This document shows, piece after piece, positions 4,994-6,235 of a DNA stretch of 6,235 nt (position 1 is the first letter of the stretch; each line of letters begins with the position of its first letter). Origin of the DNA: Caldifarciminota bacterium. Lineage in GTDB: Bacteria; Hydrothermota; UBA3072; WFRC01. Location of the stretch: assembly GCA_015486685.1 (NCBI GenBank), contig WFRC01000167.1, positions 1 through 6,235 of the forward strand, given 5' to 3'. Position numbers and translations under genes: made by a program. The notes below the pieces were generated by a model. That model did not search any database and was not told the origin of the DNA. It saw only the letters and a list, made by a program, of their open reading frames with translations.

Positions 4994-5026
4994 GTCATTG
5001 CGAGGAGTGTAGCAACGAAGAATCTC
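4994..5026 (+). repeat. GTCATTGCGAG...GAATCTC element, copy 3 (hybrid arms)
   Basis: The left arm, GTCATTGCGAGGAG, is like copy 1. The right arm, CGAAGAATCTC, is like copy 2, so the outer stem pairs only partly. It has the same orientation as the other two copies and sits about 280 bases downstream of copy 2. Confidence 0.75.
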
Positions 5027-5090
5027 TTTTCTGTGTTATGCTAGCCTGGTTCAGCATCTCATTATTACCATAGTGTCACAGAGTCAAGCA

Positions 5091-5118
5091 CCGTCCCCAA
5101 TTCCCCGTCCCCAATTCC
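5091..5118. repeat. 14-bp perfect tandem duplication
   Basis: CCGTCCCCAATTCC occurs at 5091-5104 and again, unchanged, at 5105-5118. It is C-rich within AT-rich DNA, and I recall similar units as intergenic repeats in uncultured bacteria. Beyond it, 5121-5180 is A/T-rich promoter-like DNA. Confidence 0.8.
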
Positions 5119-5138
5119 CATTCAATTTAAAAAAAACC

Positions 5139-5166
5139 TTGCTTTTTTCTCTTTTTTTATTATATT
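5139..5166 (+). promoter_or_regulatory. Candidate promoter of the FIST gene
   Basis: TTGCTT (5139-5144) and TATATT (5161-5166) are 16 bases apart, upstream of the short leader frame. Transcription would begin near 5173. The DNA here is rich in T-tracts and A/T, so other hexamers are possible and the call is tentative. Confidence 0.35.
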
Positions 5167-5194
5167 ATTTTAAAATAGAATTAAGGGGTAATAT

Positions 5195-5224
5195 ATGCCA
5201 AAAAATCAGGACATAAGATTATGA
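5195..5224 (+). CDS. Possible 9-codon leader peptide overlapping the FIST start
   Basis: ATG 5195 follows AAGGGG (5183-5188) by 6 bases, a better ribosome site than the one before the FIST gene. It encodes MPKNQDIRL and ends at TGA 5222-5224, which overlaps the FIST ATG at 5221 as ATGA. This arrangement suggests translational coupling. The peptide has no run of one amino acid that would suggest attenuation. It may equally be a chance frame. Confidence 0.35.
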   Translation: MPKNQDIRL

Positions 5225-6235
5225 AAGTAGGAATAGGGTACAGTCAAAAATCATCTGCCGAAGAGGCAGCAATAGAATCTATAAGGGGTGCTCTGAAAAC
5301 ATCGGGAGAGCCTGTAATCACACTTCTTTTCACAACTGAGGGGTATGACCAGAAGAAAATTTTAAGTGTAATATTAAAAGAGATTGGAAATTCAAAACTG
5401 GTTGGAGCCTGTGGCAGAGGTGTTATAACCCCCGAAGGGGTTTTGCAAAAGGGTATTGGAGTTTGCACCATAAGTGGGAAAGGAATTCATACAATTACTG
5501 CGATTCAAAAGAATATTGATATAAATTCATACAATAAAGCAATGGAAACAGGTATATCTTTGTTAAAGGGAAAAGCACGCAAGGGTAATGTCTTTTTGTT
5601 CCCTGACGGATTTACTCCAAACATTTCAGAAATGATACGGGGTTTATATAATGTTATGGGTCCTGAGTTTCAATATTTTGGCGGGGGCACAGGGGATAAT
5701 CTCAAGTTTATAAAAACATATCAATTTACGGAAAAAGGCATTGCAAGTAATTCCCTATCTGCTGCCCTCACCTGGGGTAGAATATTTATTCAGGCAGGTA
5801 TCGGCCATGGATGGCAACCAGAAGGCTACCCTATGTTAATAACAAAGGCGGAAGGGAAAAGGGTATATGAACTTGACGGGAAACCTGCTTTTGATGCCTA
5901 TTCTAAAAGGTTGGGAGGCATTGAAATCAAGAAATTTCCTGAATATGGGATGAGAAATCCCATTGGGATTCCAGATATTGCAGGGAACTTTCTAATCCGT
6001 GACCCTATAAAGGTAAATCCAGATGGGTCTATTGATTTTATTACGGAAGTCCCTAAAAATGCTATGGTATATATAATGAAGGGTGATAATGAAACATTAA
6101 TCCAGAAGGCAAAAAGTATTGCCTGCACTGTAAAGAAAAAGGTGAAGACCCCACATTTCTGTCTAATCTTTGATTGTGTTTCTCGCTATCTTTTAATGGG
6201 TGATGATTTTGATAAGGAGTTGAATGGAATTCGCA
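5221..6235 (+). CDS. FIST-domain (FIST_N + FIST_C) sensory protein, 3' end outside window
   Basis: The frame is open from ATG 5221 to the window end, 338 codons seen of roughly 380-400 expected for a stand-alone FIST protein. FIST domains are predicted small-ligand (perhaps amino-acid) sensors, often fused to kinases or chemoreceptors. Here nothing is fused to the N-terminus; a C-terminal fusion cannot be excluded. FIST_N features are the strand around GACGRGVITPEG (62-73) and the glycine loop GGGTGDN (154-160), followed by a long turn region with GHGWQP. FIST_C covers about residues 215-338 and ends in the typical LIFDCVSRYLLMG (Cys319, Arg322). No signal peptide or membrane segment is seen, so it is probably cytosolic. 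The ATG has a modest AGGA (5208-5211) 9 bases upstream and overlaps the stop of a 9-codon leader. Its ligand and output partner are not evident. Confidence 0.9.
   Translation, partial: MKVGIGYSQKSSAEEAAIESIRGALKTSGEPVITLLFTTEGYDQKKILSVILKEIGNSKLVGACGRGVITPEGVLQKGIGVCTISGKGIHTITAIQKNIDINSYNKAMETGISLLKGKARKGNVFLFPDGFTPNISEMIRGLYNVMGPEFQYFGGGTGDNLKFIKTYQFTEKGIASNSLSAALTWGRIFIQAGIGHGWQPEGYPMLITKAEGKRVYELDGKPAFDAYSKRLGGIEIKKFPEYGMRNPIGIPDIAGNFLIRDPIKVNPDGSIDFITEVPKNAMVYIMKGDNETLIQKAKSIACTVKKKVKTPHFCLIFDCVSRYLLMGDDFDKELNGIR

Noticed and set aside
5131..5158. A-run/T-run as a bidirectional terminator
   Set aside because: The stem would be only A-T pairs with almost no loop stability; it is better read as A/T-rich promoter DNA.

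Overview
The window looks like chromosomal DNA of an AT-rich, Gram-negative, probably anaerobic bacterium. An OmpA-type outer-membrane protein and a diaminopimelate-pathway enzyme imply an outer membrane and DAP-type peptidoglycan. The small one-cluster ferredoxin has an Asp in place of one cluster Cys, as in the Pyrococcus furiosus ferredoxin, which fits anaerobic and perhaps thermophilic life. The repeat-laden spacers resemble those I recall from uncultured candidate-phylum genomes (WOR-3 or Cloacimonadota-like). That placement is a guess; there is no rRNA or other marker here.

Layout: 1-1119 (+) is the 3' part of an OmpA-family protein. 1194-1385 (+) is the ferredoxin with its own promoter. 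1382-2599 (-) is a conserved protein of the group databases call 'asparagine synthetase B', which lacks asparagine synthetase domains; its stop codon overlaps the ferredoxin stop. 2600-3315 is a noncoding spacer, plain AT-rich DNA followed by repeat arrays. 3316-3693 (+) is RidA and 3800-4579 (+) is diaminopimelate epimerase DapF, with a doubtful 36-codon reading frame linking them. 4580-5190 is a second repeat-rich spacer. 5221 to the end (+) is a FIST-domain sensory protein cut by the window edge, preceded by a possible 9-codon leader.

How the genes fit together: RidA and DapF are co-directional amino-acid-metabolism genes and may be co-transcribed. DapF makes the meso-diaminopimelate that the OmpA C-terminal domain of the first gene is expected to bind in peptidoglycan, although the two genes are far apart. 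The other genes look like independent units.

No defence system, CRISPR array, mobile element with a transposase, or RNA gene is visible. The unexplained material is in the two spacers. They hold phased 7-bp CGTNANN arrays in both orientations, paired 'ATCCCGT' hairpins, three copies of a GTCATT...GAATCTC hairpin element whose stems differ in a compensatory way, and a 14-bp tandem duplication. Two transcription or translation starts are also notable: a consensus promoter placed so that the minus-strand gene would be leaderless, and a leader peptide overlapping the FIST start.
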